Source of the DNA: Zavarzinia aquatilis
GTDB lineage: Bacteria; Pseudomonadota; Alphaproteobacteria; Zavarziniales; Zavarziniaceae
DNA: 64,000 bases
Reading direction: 5' to 3'
NCBI RefSeq assembly: GCF_003173035.1
Contig: NZ_QGLE01000003.1
Span: forward strand, 254,731-318,730
Positions 26,192 through 36,282 of the stretch are shown here, piece after piece; the stretch's first letter is position 1; every line of letters begins with the position of its first letter. Both the position numbers and the translations under genes were made by a program. The notes under the pieces are model-generated. The model ran no database searches, was not told the origin of the DNA, and was given only the letters and a program-made list of their open reading frames with translations.

Positions 26192-27064
26192 ATGACCCTC
26201 GAACAATTGCGCATCTTTATCGCCGTCGCCGAGCGGGAACATGTAACGAGGGCCGCCGCCGCCCTCGGCCTTACCCCCTCGGCGGTCAGCGCCGCCATCG
26301 CCGCGCTCGAGGCTCGGCATGGGGTGGTGCTGTTCGATCGCATCGGCCGGGGCATCGCCATGACTGGCGCCGGTCGCGATTTCCTGATCGAGGCGCGGGC
26401 CGTCCTTGACCGCGCGGCAGAGGCGGAGGCGGCCCTGACCGACCTCGCTGGCTTGCGCCGCGGCCGCCTGTGCCTCGCCGCCAGCCAGACCATCGGCAAT
26501 TACTGGCTGCCGCCCCTGATGCACCGCTATCGCCTCGCCCATCCGGGCATCGTGCTGGAGCTGTTCATTGGCAATTCGCGGCAGGTGGCGGCAAAAGTGA
26601 TCGAGGGGCTGGCCGATCTCGGTTTCATCGAGAGTGAGGGGGTGGCGGACGAGCTGTCCATCGAAACCGTTGGGAGCGACGACATGCTGCTGGTGGCGAG
26701 CCCTGCGCTGGCGGCCCGGGGCGATGATCTCGGCGCCCTGCCCTTTGTGTGCCGCGAGCCGGGCTCGGGCACACGGGCGGCGATGGAGGCCCTGCTGCGG
26801 GTGCGTGGCCTCTGCCTCGGCGATCTGTCCCGTCTCGAGTTGCCATCGAACGAGGCGGTTTGCCGCGCGGTCGAGGCGGGCGCGGGCCTTGCCGTACTGT
26901 CGCGCCTCGTCGTCGCCTCGGCGCTGGCGGCGGGCAATCTTCAGGTGCTCGATGCCGGCCTGCCGCCCCGGTCGTTCCACGCCATCCGCCATCGCGGCCG
27001 CCATCAGGGCGTGGCGGAGGCGGCTTTCCGCCGGCTTATCGCGTCGGCAGGGTCAGCTGCATGA
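26192..27064 (+). CDS. LysR-family regulator linked to YeiH
   Basis: Predicted 290 residues. The N-terminal winged helix (TLEQLRIFIAVAEREHVTRA, then LTPSAVSAAIAALEARHGVV) is followed by a substrate-binding domain (LRRGRLCLAASQTIGNYWLP, then CREPGSGTRAAMEALL). It is co-directional and 4 bp behind the YeiH gene, so it is likely in one transcript with it, unlike the common divergent arrangement. Its 3' end overlaps the convergent acetyltransferase gene by 29 bp. Confidence 0.9.
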   Translation: MTLEQLRIFIAVAEREHVTRAAAALGLTPSAVSAAIAALEARHGVVLFDRIGRGIAMTGAGRDFLIEARAVLDRAAEAEAALTDLAGLRRGRLCLAASQTIGNYWLPPLMHRYRLAHPGIVLELFIGNSRQVAAKVIEGLADLGFIESEGVADELSIETVGSDDMLLVASPALAARGDDLGALPFVCREPGSGTRAAMEALLRVRGLCLGDLSRLELPSNEAVCRAVEAGAGLAVLSRLVVASALAAGNLQVLDAGLPPRSFHAIRHRGRHQGVAEAAFRRLIASAGSAA

Positions 27065-27533
27065 ACTGAAGATCGAGCCAGCGGCCGAATTTGATGCCGA
27101 CCTCCGGCATCAGGCCGGTGCGCAGGAAGCCCAATTGCTCGTGCAGGCGGATCGAGGGCTGATTGCCCGCCTCGATTCCGGCGACCAGCACATGTTTGCC
27201 CAGCGCCGCGGCCCGGGGGATCAGCGCCGTCAGCAGCGCCCGGCCGACACCCCGGCCCCGGGTGTTCGCCCCGACATAGACCGAATGTTCGACCGTGTGG
27301 CGATAGCCGTCGAAGGCCCGCCAGTCGCCGAAGGAGGCATAGCCGAGCACGGCGCCGTCATCGACCGCGACCAGCACCGGATAGCCCTGCGCCAGCCGGG
27401 CGTGCAGCCAGGCCCGGCGGTTGTCGAGATCGACCAGCGTCTCGTTCCAGATCGCCGTCGTGTTCGCCACCGCGTCGTTATAGATGGCGAGAATGCCGGG
27501 CAGGTCGCCCTCGGTCGCGTCGCGGATGTCCAT
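27036..27533 (-). CDS. GNAT acetyltransferase, phosphinothricin-acetyltransferase type
   Basis: Predicted 165 residues. The order IRDATEGDLPGILAIYNDAV, TTAIWNETLVDLDNRRAW, EHSVYVGANTRGRGVGRALL (acetyl-CoA loop) and GNQPSIRLHEQLGF matches the PAT/Bar-like GNAT subfamily. These use acetyl-CoA to acetylate phosphinothricin, methionine sulfone or related amines; the natural substrate cannot be read from sequence. The last 29 bp overlap the LysR gene tail to tail. Confidence 0.88.
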   Translation of the reverse strand: MDIRDATEGDLPGILAIYNDAVANTTAIWNETLVDLDNRRAWLHARLAQGYPVLVAVDDGAVLGYASFGDWRAFDGYRHTVEHSVYVGANTRGRGVGRALLTALIPRAAALGKHVLVAGIEAGNQPSIRLHEQLGFLRTGLMPEVGIKFGRWLDLQFMQLTLPTR

Positions 27534-27595
27534 CGCTGCTCACCTTCCTTGAACCTCCGGCATTGTTGCGCCCGCGCACGGCTTTCGGTCCAGCG

Positions 27596-29233
27596 TCACA
27601 AGCGCGCATCCGCGACGATCATGGCGGCGCCCTTTTCCGCGATCATCGCCGTCGGCGTGTTGGTATTGCCCGAGGTGATGGTCGGCATGATCGAGGCATC
27701 GACGATGCGAAGCCCGGCGAGGCCATGGCAGCGCAGCCGCTCGTCGACCACCGCCATGGGATCGTCCGCCCGGCCCATTTTCGCCGTGCCCACGGGGTGG
27801 AAGATGGTGGTGCCGATATCGCCCGCGGCCTTGGCCAGCGCCGCGTCGTCGTCGCCGACCGATGGTCCCGGCAGATATTCGCTGGGGCGATAGCGGGCGA
27901 GGCGGGGCTGCGCCATCAGGCGCCGTGTCACCCGGATCGCGTCGGCCGCCACCCGGCGGTCATCGTCCGTCGTCAGGTAATGGGGCGCGATCACCGGGGC
28001 ATCCTTGGGGTTACGGCTGCGCAGGGTAATGGTCCCGCGCGAGGTCGGGCGCAGGTTGCAGGCCGAAACCGTGATCGCCGGGAAGCGATGCAGCGGATCG
28101 CCGAATTTGTCGAGCGAGAGCGGCTGGATGTGGAATTCGATATTCGCCCGCTCCCGCGACGGATCGGAGCGGGTGAACAGCCCGAGCTGGCTGGGCGCCA
28201 TGGTCAGCGGCCCCCGCCGCCGCAACAGATAGTCGAGTCCCATCAGCCCCCGCCCGATCAGCGAATGATAAGTCTCGTTCAGGGTCTTCACCCCTTCGAC
28301 CCGATAGATCGCGCGCTGCTGCAGATGGTCCTGCAGGTTGCGGCCGACGCCTTCGGCGCCGTGCACGACCTCGATCCCCTGCGGCCGCAGGAACTCGGCG
28401 GAGCCGATGCCCGACAATTGCAGGATCTGCGGCGTGGCCACGGCCCCGGCCGACAGGATCACCTCGCCCCTGGCCTTCGCGGTCAGCACGGCGCCATCCG
28501 CGCCCCGGAACGCGACCCCGGTGGCCCGGCCGCCCTCGACCACCAGCCGCTCGACCTGAACATGGGTCATCAGGCGCAGGTTGGGCCGGTTCAGCACCGG
28601 CTTCAGAAAGCCCCGGGCGGAGGACCAGCGCCGGCCCTTCTTCTGGTTCACATGGAAATAGGAGACGCCTTCATTGTCGCCGGTGTTGAAATCGTCGATG
28701 GCGCGCACGCCCATCTCGACCGCCGCGTCGCGCACCGCGTCCAGCACGTCCCAGGTCACCCGCGGTGCCTCGACGCGCCAGCCGCCGCCCGCGCCATGGG
28801 CCGCGCTCGCCCCGAGGAAATGATCCTCCAGCGCGCGGAAATGGGGCAGCACGTCGTCGTAAGACCAGCCGGCGAGGCCGAGCTGGCGCCAGTGGTCGTA
28901 ATCCGCCGCCTGCCCGCGCATCGAGATCATGGCATTGATGGCGGAACAGCCGCCAATCACCTTGCCCCTTGGATAGGCGAGGGAGCGGCCGTTCAACCCG
29001 GCTTCCGCCTCGGTCCGGAACATCCAGTCGGCCCGGGGATTGCCGATGGCGAAGAGATAGCCGACCGGGATGTGGAACCAGATCCAGTTGTCGCGGCCGC
29101 CGGCCTCGAGCAGCAGCACCCGCCGGCGCGCGTCCGCCGACAGCCTATTGGCCAGGATGCAGCCAGCGGTGCCAGCCCCCACCACGATGTAATCATAGTC
29201 ACCGTCGAGGACGGGGCTGGCGCTTCCGCTCAT
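27596..29233 (-). CDS. GMC-family FAD oxidoreductase (choline/alcohol dehydrogenase type), copy 1
   Basis: Predicted 545 residues from ATG 29233 (AAGGA about eight bases upstream); the long in-frame extension upstream overlaps the divergent LysR gene and is not coding. An N-terminal dinucleotide fold (DYIVVGAGTAGCILANRLSA) and GMC signatures (GRSLAYPRGKVIGGCSAINA, then GEVILSAGAVATPQILQLSG) are present, as are the C-terminal HPVGTAKMG and NTNTPTAMIAEKGA. It oxidises an unidentified alcohol. A divergent LysR gene 102 bp away probably controls it. A second GMC gene is at 38657-40267. Confidence 0.9.
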   Translation of the reverse strand: MSGSASPVLDGDYDYIVVGAGTAGCILANRLSADARRRVLLLEAGGRDNWIWFHIPVGYLFAIGNPRADWMFRTEAEAGLNGRSLAYPRGKVIGGCSAINAMISMRGQAADYDHWRQLGLAGWSYDDVLPHFRALEDHFLGASAAHGAGGGWRVEAPRVTWDVLDAVRDAAVEMGVRAIDDFNTGDNEGVSYFHVNQKKGRRWSSARGFLKPVLNRPNLRLMTHVQVERLVVEGGRATGVAFRGADGAVLTAKARGEVILSAGAVATPQILQLSGIGSAEFLRPQGIEVVHGAEGVGRNLQDHLQQRAIYRVEGVKTLNETYHSLIGRGLMGLDYLLRRRGPLTMAPSQLGLFTRSDPSRERANIEFHIQPLSLDKFGDPLHRFPAITVSACNLRPTSRGTITLRSRNPKDAPVIAPHYLTTDDDRRVAADAIRVTRRLMAQPRLARYRPSEYLPGPSVGDDDAALAKAAGDIGTTIFHPVGTAKMGRADDPMAVVDERLRCHGLAGLRIVDASIMPTITSGNTNTPTAMIAEKGAAMIVADARL

Positions 29234-29335
29234 GAGCCGTTTCCTTGTTTCCCTGCCCTTTGGAGTGCCACGGCCGATTTCCGGACTCAAGGCCGGCCGA
29301 CTCAAGTACCTTGTGCGAAATTGCCGGGCAAAGCG

Positions 29336-30229
29336 ATGGATTGGGACGATATCCGCATATTTCTGCAAGTGGCGCGCCAGGGCCGCATGGGCGAGGCGGC
29401 GCGGATGCTGAACATCGACCATTCGACCGTCAGCCGCCGTCTGGCCCGGCTGGAAGGTGAACTCGGCACGCTGCTGTTCGAGCGGGCGGGCCGCCGCATC
29501 CGGCTGACCGCGCCCGGGGCCGAGCTGCTGGCGACGGCGGAGACCATCGAATCCCTGATGCTGCAGAAGGTGGAAAGCCTCGGCGCCGGGGCGCAGGACC
29601 TGTCGGGCCGGGTGCGCATCGGCGCGCCGGAAGGCCTCGGCGCCGCCTATATGGGCGGAAGGCTGGGCACCGTCGCGCTTGCGTATCCCAAGCTCGAACT
29701 CGAACTCGTCGCCCTGCCGCGCGCCTATTCCCTCGCCGCGCGGGAAGTCGATATCGCCATCACCCTCGACCGGCCGACGCTGGGCCGGCAATCGGTGCGG
29801 AAACTCACCGATTACGCCCTCCATCTCTATGGCACCGCCGATTACCTCGCGCGGAAGGGCGCCCCGGCCGAGGTCGCGGACCTGCCGGGCCATCTGTTCT
29901 GCGGCTATATCCCCGAGCTGCTGTTCACCGGCGAACTCGATTTCCTTCATTTCGACGGGCTCGACCTCGTGCCGCAGCTGCGCTCGACCAGCGTCGTCGC
30001 GCAAGCCGACATGATCGAAAGCGGCGCCGCCCTCGGCATCCTGCCCGCCTTCATGGCCCGCCGCCGCCCCGGCCTGATCCGGCTGCTGCCCGGCATGATC
30101 GCGCTGCGCCGCAGCTACTGGATCTCGATCCACGAAGACCTGCGCCACCTCGCCCGCGTCCGCGCCGTGCTCGACGCCATCGTCGATGCCGCCCGGTCCG
30201 ACCGGCCGCTCTTCCTGCCGGAAGGGTAG
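29336..30229 (+). CDS. LysR-family regulator divergent from GMC oxidoreductase
   Basis: Predicted 297 residues. The start MDWDDIRIFLQVARQGRMGE with NIDHSTVSRRLARLEGELGT is a typical LysR helix-turn-helix; a LysR substrate-binding domain follows (LSGRVRIGAPEGLGAAYMGG). ATG 29336 is preferred: everything in frame upstream lies antisense to the GMC gene. The 102-bp divergent gap suggests it controls the oxidoreductase. Confidence 0.89.
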   Translation: MDWDDIRIFLQVARQGRMGEAARMLNIDHSTVSRRLARLEGELGTLLFERAGRRIRLTAPGAELLATAETIESLMLQKVESLGAGAQDLSGRVRIGAPEGLGAAYMGGRLGTVALAYPKLELELVALPRAYSLAAREVDIAITLDRPTLGRQSVRKLTDYALHLYGTADYLARKGAPAEVADLPGHLFCGYIPELLFTGELDFLHFDGLDLVPQLRSTSVVAQADMIESGAALGILPAFMARRRPGLIRLLPGMIALRRSYWISIHEDLRHLARVRAVLDAIVDAARSDRPLFLPEG

Positions 30230-30256
30230 CGGGGCGGAGTCCGGGCTGGCGGCCCT

Positions 30257-31606
30257 TCAATCCCTGAAGTCGCCGGGGGCGATGCCGTGGCGGGTCAGCT
30301 TGTCGTAGAAGGTCTTGCGCGGCAGGCCCAACTCGTCGATCACCGCGGGGACATTGCCCCGGTGGCGCTGCAGGGCCTCGCGCAGGAGGGCGGCCTCGAA
30401 GGCGGCGACGCGCTCGGGCAAGGTGCCGCCGACGGGCGCGGGCGGGGGCTCGTCCGGGGCCTCGTCGCCCTCGAGGCCGAGCACCATGCGCTCGGCGAAA
30501 TGGGCGAGTTCGCGGACGTTGCCGGGCCAGTCGTGAGCGAGCAGGCGGCGGCGCAGGGCATCGGTCATCTCGGGTCGCTCGCGGCCGAAGCGGGCGGCGG
30601 CCCGGCCGGCGAAATGGCCGAACAGCAGCGGGATATCGTCCTGCCGTTCGCGCAACGGCGGGATGCGCAGGGTCACGACATCGAGGCGATAGGCGAGATC
30701 GGCGCGAAAGCTGCCGTCCCTGGCGGCCCGCGCCAGATCGAGCTTGGTCGCCGCCACGACGCGCATGTCGATGCGTCGCCCGGTGTTTCCGCCGAGCGGC
30801 GTCACCTGCCGGTCCTCGAGCACGCGCAGCAGCTTGGTCTGCAGGGCGAGGGGCATGCTCTCGATCTCGTCGAGGAACAGGGTGCCGCCGTCCGCCAGCT
30901 CGATCTGGCCGATGCGTTTCTTCTGCGCGCCGGTGAAGGCGCCGGCCTCATGGCCGAATAATTCACTGTCGATCACGCTTTCGGGCAGGGCGCCGCAATT
31001 GAGCGCGACGAGGCGCTTCGCCCGACGCCGGCCCCATTGGTGCAGGGCCTGGGCGACCATCTCCTTGCCCGAGCCGGTCTCGCCGAGGACGAGGACGTCG
31101 ACATCGAGATCGGCGAGGCTGCGGATGCGGGCGCGCAGGGCCTGCATGGCCGGGCTGACGCCGACCAGCGGCGCTTCGCCTGCGGCGGCGTCGAGCGCGG
31201 TCTTCAGGGCGCGGTTCTCGAGCACGAGGCGGCGGCGGTCGGCGGCGCGGCGCACGCTTTCGATCAGGCGGTCGGCGGGATAGGGCTTGGCGATGAAATC
31301 ATAGGCGCCTTCGCGCAAGGTCGCGACGGCGGTCTCGATATCGCCATGCCCGGTGATCAGGACGACCGGCAATTCGGCGTCGCGCGCCTTCAGACGGCGG
31401 AACAATTCGATCCCGTCCATGCGTGGCATCCGCAGGTCGGTGACGACGACGCCGGGAAAATCGGCGCCCACGGCTTCCAGCGCCGAGGCGGCGTCGGCGA
31501 AACACTGCACGGCAAAACCGGCGAGGCCGAGGCTCTGGGCATTGGCGGCGCGCAGGTCGGCGTCATCGTCCACAAAGGCGACGGGAAAGGGCGGGGAATC
31601 GGTCAT
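30257..31606 (-). CDS. dctD: Sigma-54 activator DctD, C4-dicarboxylate response regulator
   Basis: Predicted 449 residues. A receiver domain ([20 protein letters not shown], phospho-acceptor in [13 protein letters not shown]) is followed by the AAA+ domain with Walker A GETGSGKE, the sigma-54-contact loop GAFTGA, and Walker [13 protein letters not shown]-terminal Fis-type helix-turn-helix ends the protein ([20 protein letters not shown]). It is activated by the DctB kinase upstream, whose stop overlaps its ATG (ATGA). The divergent dctA promoter carries the expected sites. Confidence 0.93.
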   Translation of the reverse strand: MTDSPPFPVAFVDDDADLRAANAQSLGLAGFAVQCFADAASALEAVGADFPGVVVTDLRMPRMDGIELFRRLKARDAELPVVLITGHGDIETAVATLREGAYDFIAKPYPADRLIESVRRAADRRRLVLENRALKTALDAAAGEAPLVGVSPAMQALRARIRSLADLDVDVLVLGETGSGKEMVAQALHQWGRRRAKRLVALNCGALPESVIDSELFGHEAGAFTGAQKKRIGQIELADGGTLFLDEIESMPLALQTKLLRVLEDRQVTPLGGNTGRRIDMRVVAATKLDLARAARDGSFRADLAYRLDVVTLRIPPLRERQDDIPLLFGHFAGRAAARFGRERPEMTDALRRRLLAHDWPGNVRELAHFAERMVLGLEGDEAPDEPPPAPVGGTLPERVAAFEAALLREALQRHRGNVPAVIDELGLPRKTFYDKLTRHGIAPGDFRD

Positions 31607-33363
31607 GCGCGGCGCAGCCTCACGGTGAACAGGGCGCCGCCCGCCGGTGCTTCGCCGGCTTCGAGGCTGCCGCCCAGATCCTTGACGATATCGCCCGAAA
31701 TGACGAGGCCAAGGCCAAGGCCCGAGGGCTTCGTCGTCACGAAAGGCGTGAACAGCCGCGCCCGCACCTCGGGCGACAGGCCAGGGCCATTGTCGGCGAC
31801 CGAAACCTCGACCGCATCCGCCGTCGCCCGGGCCGCGATGGCGATGCGTGGCACGCCGGGCACGGCGTCGAGGGCGTTCTGCAACAGATTGACCAGCACC
31901 TGTTCCAGCCGCACCGCGTTGCCATGGGCGGCGGGCAGGTCGGCGGGGATGTCCCGCGCGATCTCCGCCCCCTGCCTCCGCAGCCTTGGCCCGAGCAGGA
32001 GGAGCGCCCCGTCGACCACGGCCGACAGGTCGACCGGACCGGCGGCGCGGCCGGCCCGGCGGGCGAAATTGCGCAGCTGGCCGGTGATGACGCCGATCTT
32101 CTCGGTCAGCCCGGCGATCAGGCCGAGGTTGGCGCGGGCGGTCGCCGCGTCGCCCCGGTCGATGAAGGCGGCGGCATTGTCGGCATAGGAGCGGATGGCG
32201 GCGACCGGCTGGTTGATCTCATGGGCGACGCTGGCGGCGATCTGGCCGAGAATGGCGAGGCGGTTGGCCTGCGCCAGTTCATCCTGCAATTGCTGGCGTT
32301 CCGCGATTTCGCCCGACAGGCGGGTATTGGCGGCGACGAGGTCGCGGGTGCGGTCCTCGACCTCGGCCTCCAGCTCGCGGCGGCGGGCGATGTCCTGGTG
32401 CTGGCGCTCCTGCGCGCGCTGGCGCCGCCGCAGGTAGACCCCGGCCGGGCCGATCACGACGAGACTGCCGAACAGGGCGAACAGCGCGGCCGAGACTTCG
32501 GCCTGCCGCGTGACGGGCTGCAATCCGCGCAGCAGCATCAGGGTCCAGCCGGTGGTGGGCACCGGCACGGCGGCGGTCACGAAACGGGCGCCGCCGACGC
32601 GCAGCAGGTCGTCCGCCCGCTCCGTGACCGGCAGCGGGGCGAGGGGGGCGGCCCCGAACTGAAGCGAAGCCCGCGTCGCCTCGATGGTCGCGGCGTCGAG
32701 CGGGGCGAGGGTGTGGAAACGCCAGTCCGCCCGGTCGGTCAGCAGGACGACGCCCTTGTCGTCGGTCACCATGACGGGGTCGCGGTCGCCGGCCCATTCC
32801 TCTTCCAGCGCGTCGAATTCGACCTTGATCACGACGACGCCGAGGCCGTCGCGCAGGCGCCGGGCGAGATAGAGCCCGGGCTTGTTCGACATGGTGCCGA
32901 GGGCGAAATGCTCGGCCGCGCCGCTCGCCAGCGCGGCCTTGAAATAGGGCCGGAAGTCGTAGCGCTGGCCGACGAAACTGGTCGGCTCGCGCCAGTTGCT
33001 GGCGGCGACGGTCAGGCCCTGGCGATCCATGACGTAGATGACGCCGACGCGGGTATCGCGGCTCAGGGCTTCCAGCTTGCCGTTCATGGCCGCGACCACG
33101 GCGGCATCGCCCGCAAGGGTCAGAGCGGCGGCGACGTCCGGATCCTCGGCCAGCACGACGGGGAGGGAGCGGTGCTTCTCGATCTCGGCGCGCAGCACGG
33201 CGACCTTCAGGCGGGCATCGGTCGCGACCTGCGCCCGCGCCGCCGCCAGGGCACGCTCCCGCGCCTCGCCGACCGCGAACAGCATGGCGCCGAGGCACAA
33301 AAGCACGCCGGCAAGAGCGAAGAGCGCCCACGCGCGCCTGTGCGGATTTCCGCCCAAGACCAT
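31603..33363 (-). CDS. dctB: Sensor histidine kinase DctB
   Basis: Predicted 586 residues from ATG 33363; in-frame ATG 33429 is possible but would cover the upstream activator site. It has two membrane helices ([20 protein letters not shown] and [20 protein letters not shown]) bracketing a periplasmic double-PAS sensor (TFVG-like [14 protein letters not shown]), then a coiled linker, a HisKA domain with SVAHEINQP phospho-His and an ATPase domain ([26 protein letters not shown]). It senses C4-dicarboxylates, usually with DctA. Confidence 0.92.
   Translation of the reverse strand: MVLGGNPHRRAWALFALAGVLLCLGAMLFAVGEARERALAAARAQVATDARLKVAVLRAEIEKHRSLPVVLAEDPDVAAALTLAGDAAVVAAMNGKLEALSRDTRVGVIYVMDRQGLTVAASNWREPTSFVGQRYDFRPYFKAALASGAAEHFALGTMSNKPGLYLARRLRDGLGVVVIKVEFDALEEEWAGDRDPVMVTDDKGVVLLTDRADWRFHTLAPLDAATIEATRASLQFGAAPLAPLPVTERADDLLRVGGARFVTAAVPVPTTGWTLMLLRGLQPVTRQAEVSAALFALFGSLVVIGPAGVYLRRRQRAQERQHQDIARRRELEAEVEDRTRDLVAANTRLSGEIAERQQLQDELAQANRLAILGQIAASVAHEINQPVAAIRSYADNAAAFIDRGDAATARANLGLIAGLTEKIGVITGQLRNFARRAGRAAGPVDLSAVVDGALLLLGPRLRRQGAEIARDIPADLPAAHGNAVRLEQVLVNLLQNALDAVPGVPRIAIAARATADAVEVSVADNGPGLSPEVRARLFTPFVTTKPSGLGLGLVISGDIVKDLGGSLEAGEAPAGGALFTVRLRRA
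33339..33356 (+). promoter_or_regulatory. DctD upstream activator site 1
   Basis: TGTGCGGATTTCCGCCCA is a near-palindrome (7 of 8 arm positions) and closely resembles the rhizobial DctD site TGTGCGGAAATCCGCACA. It lies within the first codons of dctB, about 110 bp upstream of the -24 element of dctA. Confidence 0.7.
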
Positions 33364-33371
33364 CCTTCCCC

Positions 33372-33391
33372 TTGTGCGGACAATCGCACGA
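33372..33391 (+). promoter_or_regulatory. DctD upstream activator site 2
   Basis: TTGTGCGGACAATCGCACGA has arms TTGTGCG/CGCACGA (6 of 7). Its centre is 34 bp from that of site 1, roughly three DNA turns. Two tandem sites are the known arrangement at rhizobial dctA. Confidence 0.65.
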
Positions 33392-33462
33392 GGGCCCTGG
33401 TCCCCGCCGATTTGCCCCTGCGATTTCAATCACTTGGCCAAGTCGTAGCGGGTTTTCGGGGC

Positions 33463-33478
33463 TGGCACAATGCTTGCG
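33463..33478 (+). promoter_or_regulatory. Sigma-54 (-24/-12) promoter of dctA
   Basis: TGGCACAATGCTTGCG matches the consensus TGGCACrNNNNTTGCw at every invariant position, with GG of -24 and GC of -12 at the correct spacing. Transcription would begin about 12 bp further on, some 70-75 bp before the dctA start. Confidence 0.9.
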
Positions 33479-33562
33479 GACGGACAGGTCGTCGTCCGGC
33501 GCCGCCGGGCCGGGGCCGAGCTGCCGAAAAGGCATCCGGCATAACTCAGGGAGGGTTCCCCC

Positions 33563-34918
33563 ATGGCAGGTTTCACGCCGGTCGCCGCTGTCCAGCCGCA
33601 CCGTCCGTTCTACAAGGTGCTCTATTTCCAGGTGCTGATCGCGGTCGCCGCCGGCATCCTGCTCGGCCATTTCTCGCCGGCGCTGGGCGCCGACCTGAAG
33701 CCGCTGGGCGATGCCTTCATCAAGCTCGTCAAGATGATCATCGCGCCGGTGATCTTCCTCACCGTGGTGACCGGCATCGCCGGCTCCGACAATCTGGCCA
33801 AGGTCGGCCGGGTCGGCGCCAAGGCCTTCATCTACTTCCTGATCTTCTCGACCCTCGCCCTCGTCCTTGGCCTTATCGTCGCCAATGTCGTGCAGCCGGG
33901 CACGGGCCTGCACATCGACCCCGCCACGCTCGACAACAAGGCGGTCGCCGATTACGCCCAGAAGGCGCATGAGCAGACGCTGGTCGGCTTCCTGATGAAC
34001 GTCATCCCCTCGACCGCCGTCGGCGCCTTCGCCTCGGGCGAGATCCTGCAGGTGCTGTTCTTCTCGGTCGTCTTCGGCGTCGGTCTCGCCCTTGCCGGCG
34101 AGAAGGGCAAGCCGGTGACGGCGCTGCTCAAGTCGCTCTCGGCCGCGGTCTTCTCGATGGTGAACATCCTGATGAAGGCGGCGCCGGTCGGGGCCTTCGG
34201 CGCCATGGCCTTCACCATCGGCAAATATGGCATCGGCTCGATCGCCAATCTCGCCCTGCTGGTCGGCACCTTCTACCTGACCGCCATCCTGTTCGTCGTC
34301 GGCGTCCTCGGCGTCGTCGCCCGGGTCAACGGCTTCTCGATCCTCAAGCTGCTGCGCTACATCAAGGGCGAATTGCTGCTGGTGCTCGGCACTTCCTCGT
34401 CGGAATCGGCGCTGCCCCTCGTCATGGACAAGCTGGAACGCGCGGGCTGCTCGCGCTCGGTGGTCGGCCTCGTCGTGCCCACGGGCTATTCCTTCAACCT
34501 CGACGGCACCAATATCTACATGACGATGGCGGCGCTCTTCATCGCCCAGGCGACGGATACGCACCTTGCCCTCGGCGACCAGATCCTGCTGCTGCTCGTC
34601 GCCATGCTGTCGTCGAAGGGCGCGGCCGGGGTGACCGGTTCGGGCTTCATCACCCTCGCCGCGACGCTTTCGGTGGTGCCGTCGGTGCCGGTCGCTGGCA
34701 TGGCCCTCATCCTCGGCATCGACCGCTTCATGTCGGAATGCCGGGCCCTGACCAACTTCATCGGCAATGCGGTCGCGACCATCGTCGTCGCCCGCATGGA
34801 AGGCGAACTGGACACCGACCGCCTCGCCCGCGCTCTCGACGGTCATGCCCTGCCCGAACTCGACGACCACGTCGAAGCCGGGCCGGTGCCGGCGCTCGCC
34901 CGCCAGGCCGCCGAATAA
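33563..34918 (+). CDS. dctA: C4-dicarboxylate:cation symporter DctA
   Basis: Predicted 451 residues, the usual DctA length. Family motifs include [17 protein letters not shown], the hairpin [32 protein letters not shown] and [17 protein letters not shown]. It takes up succinate, fumarate and malate across the inner membrane. A strong ribosome site (GGGAGGG) precedes the ATG. It lies downstream of the sigma-54 promoter and DctD sites and divergent from dctBD, so induction by dicarboxylates through DctD is well supported. Confidence 0.95.
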   Translation: MAGFTPVAAVQPHRPFYKVLYFQVLIAVAAGILLGHFSPALGADLKPLGDAFIKLVKMIIAPVIFLTVVTGIAGSDNLAKVGRVGAKAFIYFLIFSTLALVLGLIVANVVQPGTGLHIDPATLDNKAVADYAQKAHEQTLVGFLMNVIPSTAVGAFASGEILQVLFFSVVFGVGLALAGEKGKPVTALLKSLSAAVFSMVNILMKAAPVGAFGAMAFTIGKYGIGSIANLALLVGTFYLTAILFVVGVLGVVARVNGFSILKLLRYIKGELLLVLGTSSSESALPLVMDKLERAGCSRSVVGLVVPTGYSFNLDGTNIYMTMAALFIAQATDTHLALGDQILLLLVAMLSSKGAAGVTGSGFITLAATLSVVPSVPVAGMALILGIDRFMSECRALTNFIGNAVATIVVARMEGELDTDRLARALDGHALPELDDHVEAGPVPALARQAAE

Positions 34919-34972
34919 ACCGACGCCTCGGCCATTCCGCCCCCGCCCCCCCCGGCGGGATGGTCCGGGCCG

Positions 34973-34998
34973 GCCGGAGGAGGTGCATCTCCTCCGGC
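34973..34998 (+). terminator. Hairpin after dctA
   Basis: A perfect 10-bp inverted repeat (GCCGGAGGAG / CTCCTCCGGC) with a 6-base loop, 55 bp past the dctA stop. Only two T follow, so it is a weak intrinsic terminator at best. Confidence 0.45.
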
Positions 34999-35085
34999 TT
35001 CGGCCCGATGTCCTGTCCGGCAGGCGGTTTGCCGCCGCGCCGAAATGGACTAGCCTGAGGACGGCGCGCACATCCGGGGGGGGAC

Positions 35086-35523
35086 ATGGGCACCGACGAG
35101 AAGAGTGTGATCAGGATCGGCGGCCTCGAGCTGCGCTTCCTGACCGACGAAGACGACAGCGACGGCCGCGTGGTGATGTTCGAATTCACCGTGCCGCCCG
35201 GGTCCCGCGTGCCGGCCCCGCATTTCCATGTCGCGGTGGACGAAACCATCTACGGTCTCGACGGCACGACCGACACCACGATGAACGGCGTCGCGCACCG
35301 CATCGGCCCGGGGGACAGCCTGTTCATCCCGCGCGGCGCGGTGCACAGCCACGAAAATCACGGCACCGCGACCGCCCGCTCGCTGATCGTGCTGACGCCG
35401 GGGTCGATCGGCCGGCGCTATTTCGCCGAAATGGCGGTGGAACTCGTCGGCGGCGGTAAACCCGATCCCGCCCGCATCGCCGCCATCATGGCCCGTCACG
35501 GCCTGCAGACCGCCGGCCCCTGA
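35086..35523 (+). CDS. Cupin-domain protein
   Basis: Predicted 145 residues forming one cupin barrel. The metal-binding motif is recognisable: PAPHFHVAVDETIYGLDGTT (His, His, Glu), then IPRGAVHSHEN with the second-motif His. The enzyme or binding role is unknown; similar small cupins are often of unassigned function. A run of eight G (35076-35083) lies directly before the ATG and may act as ribosome site. No partner gene is obvious. Confidence 0.75.
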   Translation: MGTDEKSVIRIGGLELRFLTDEDDSDGRVVMFEFTVPPGSRVPAPHFHVAVDETIYGLDGTTDTTMNGVAHRIGPGDSLFIPRGAVHSHENHGTATARSLIVLTPGSIGRRYFAEMAVELVGGGKPDPARIAAIMARHGLQTAGP

Positions 35524-35532
35524 GCAGCCCCT

Positions 35533-35567
35533 CAATCCGGGGACACCAATCCGGGGACACTATACCC
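35533..35567 (+). repeat. REP-like repeat R1, forward (double)
   Basis: CAATCCGGGGACAC occurs twice in tandem (35533-35546, 35547-35560), the second continuing into TATACCC. The part GGGACACTATA pairs perfectly with TATAGTGTCCC in R2 on the other side of the transposase gene. Confidence 0.8.
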
Positions 35568-35604
35568 AATTGCCAAACCCCGCGCCTTGCGCCACACTGC
35601 GGCC

Positions 35605-36282
35605 ATGGCCAGACTTCCCCGTGTGGTGATCCCCGGCGTGCCCCACCACGTCACCCAGCGCGGCAACCGCCGCCAGCCCGTGTTCTTCTCCGAGGCGGAT
35701 TATGCCTTCTACCGCGACCTTGTTGCGGCCTCGTGCCAGGCGGCGGGGGTGCGCTGCCTCGCCTGGTGCCTGATGCCGAACCATGTTCACCTGATCCTGA
35801 CTCCTTCGGACGAGGATGGCCTGCGCGCCGCCCTTGCCGAGGCGCATCGCCGCTACTCCCGCAAGGTGAACGAGGGGCAGGGCTGGACCGGCTATCTCTG
35901 GCAGGGCCGCTTCGCCTCCTACCCGATGGATGACGCCCATCTGATGGCGGCGATCCGCTATGTCGAGAACAACCCGGTGGCGGCCGGCCTCGCCAAACCC
36001 GCCGAGGATTGGCCCTGGTCGAGCGCCAAGGCCCATGTCACCGGCAAGGCGGACGGCTTCACCGACCTTTCCGCCCTCGCTGGCACATACCGCAACTGGC
36101 GCGCCCTGCTGCGTCAGGGTCTCGAAGCCGGCGACCTGCCGGAAGACGAGGTCGAGGCCATTGAAGCGAGCCTGCGCACCGGCCGCCCGCGCGGCGACGA
36201 TGCCTTCCTCGACCGGCTGGAAGCCGAGACCGGGCGGGTGCTGAAGCGCCAGAAGCCGGGACCGAAAGGCAAGGGGGATTGA
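35605..36282 (+). CDS. REP-associated tyrosine transposase (RAYT, Y1/HUH family)
   Basis: Predicted 225 residues from ATG 35605; ATG 35587 would add six. It opens RLPRVVIPGVPHHVTQRGNR, carries the HUH motif in WCLMPNHVHLI and the catalytic Tyr region in IRYVENNPVAAGL, and ends in a basic tail. RAYTs are single-copy enzymes thought to move or maintain short REP palindromes. It has inverted REP copies directly on both sides (R1, R2), the R2 copy overlapping its stop codon. Confidence 0.92.
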   Translation: MARLPRVVIPGVPHHVTQRGNRRQPVFFSEADYAFYRDLVAASCQAAGVRCLAWCLMPNHVHLILTPSDEDGLRAALAEAHRRYSRKVNEGQGWTGYLWQGRFASYPMDDAHLMAAIRYVENNPVAAGLAKPAEDWPWSSAKAHVTGKADGFTDLSALAGTYRNWRALLRQGLEAGDLPEDEVEAIEASLRTGRPRGDDAFLDRLEAETGRVLKRQKPGPKGKGD

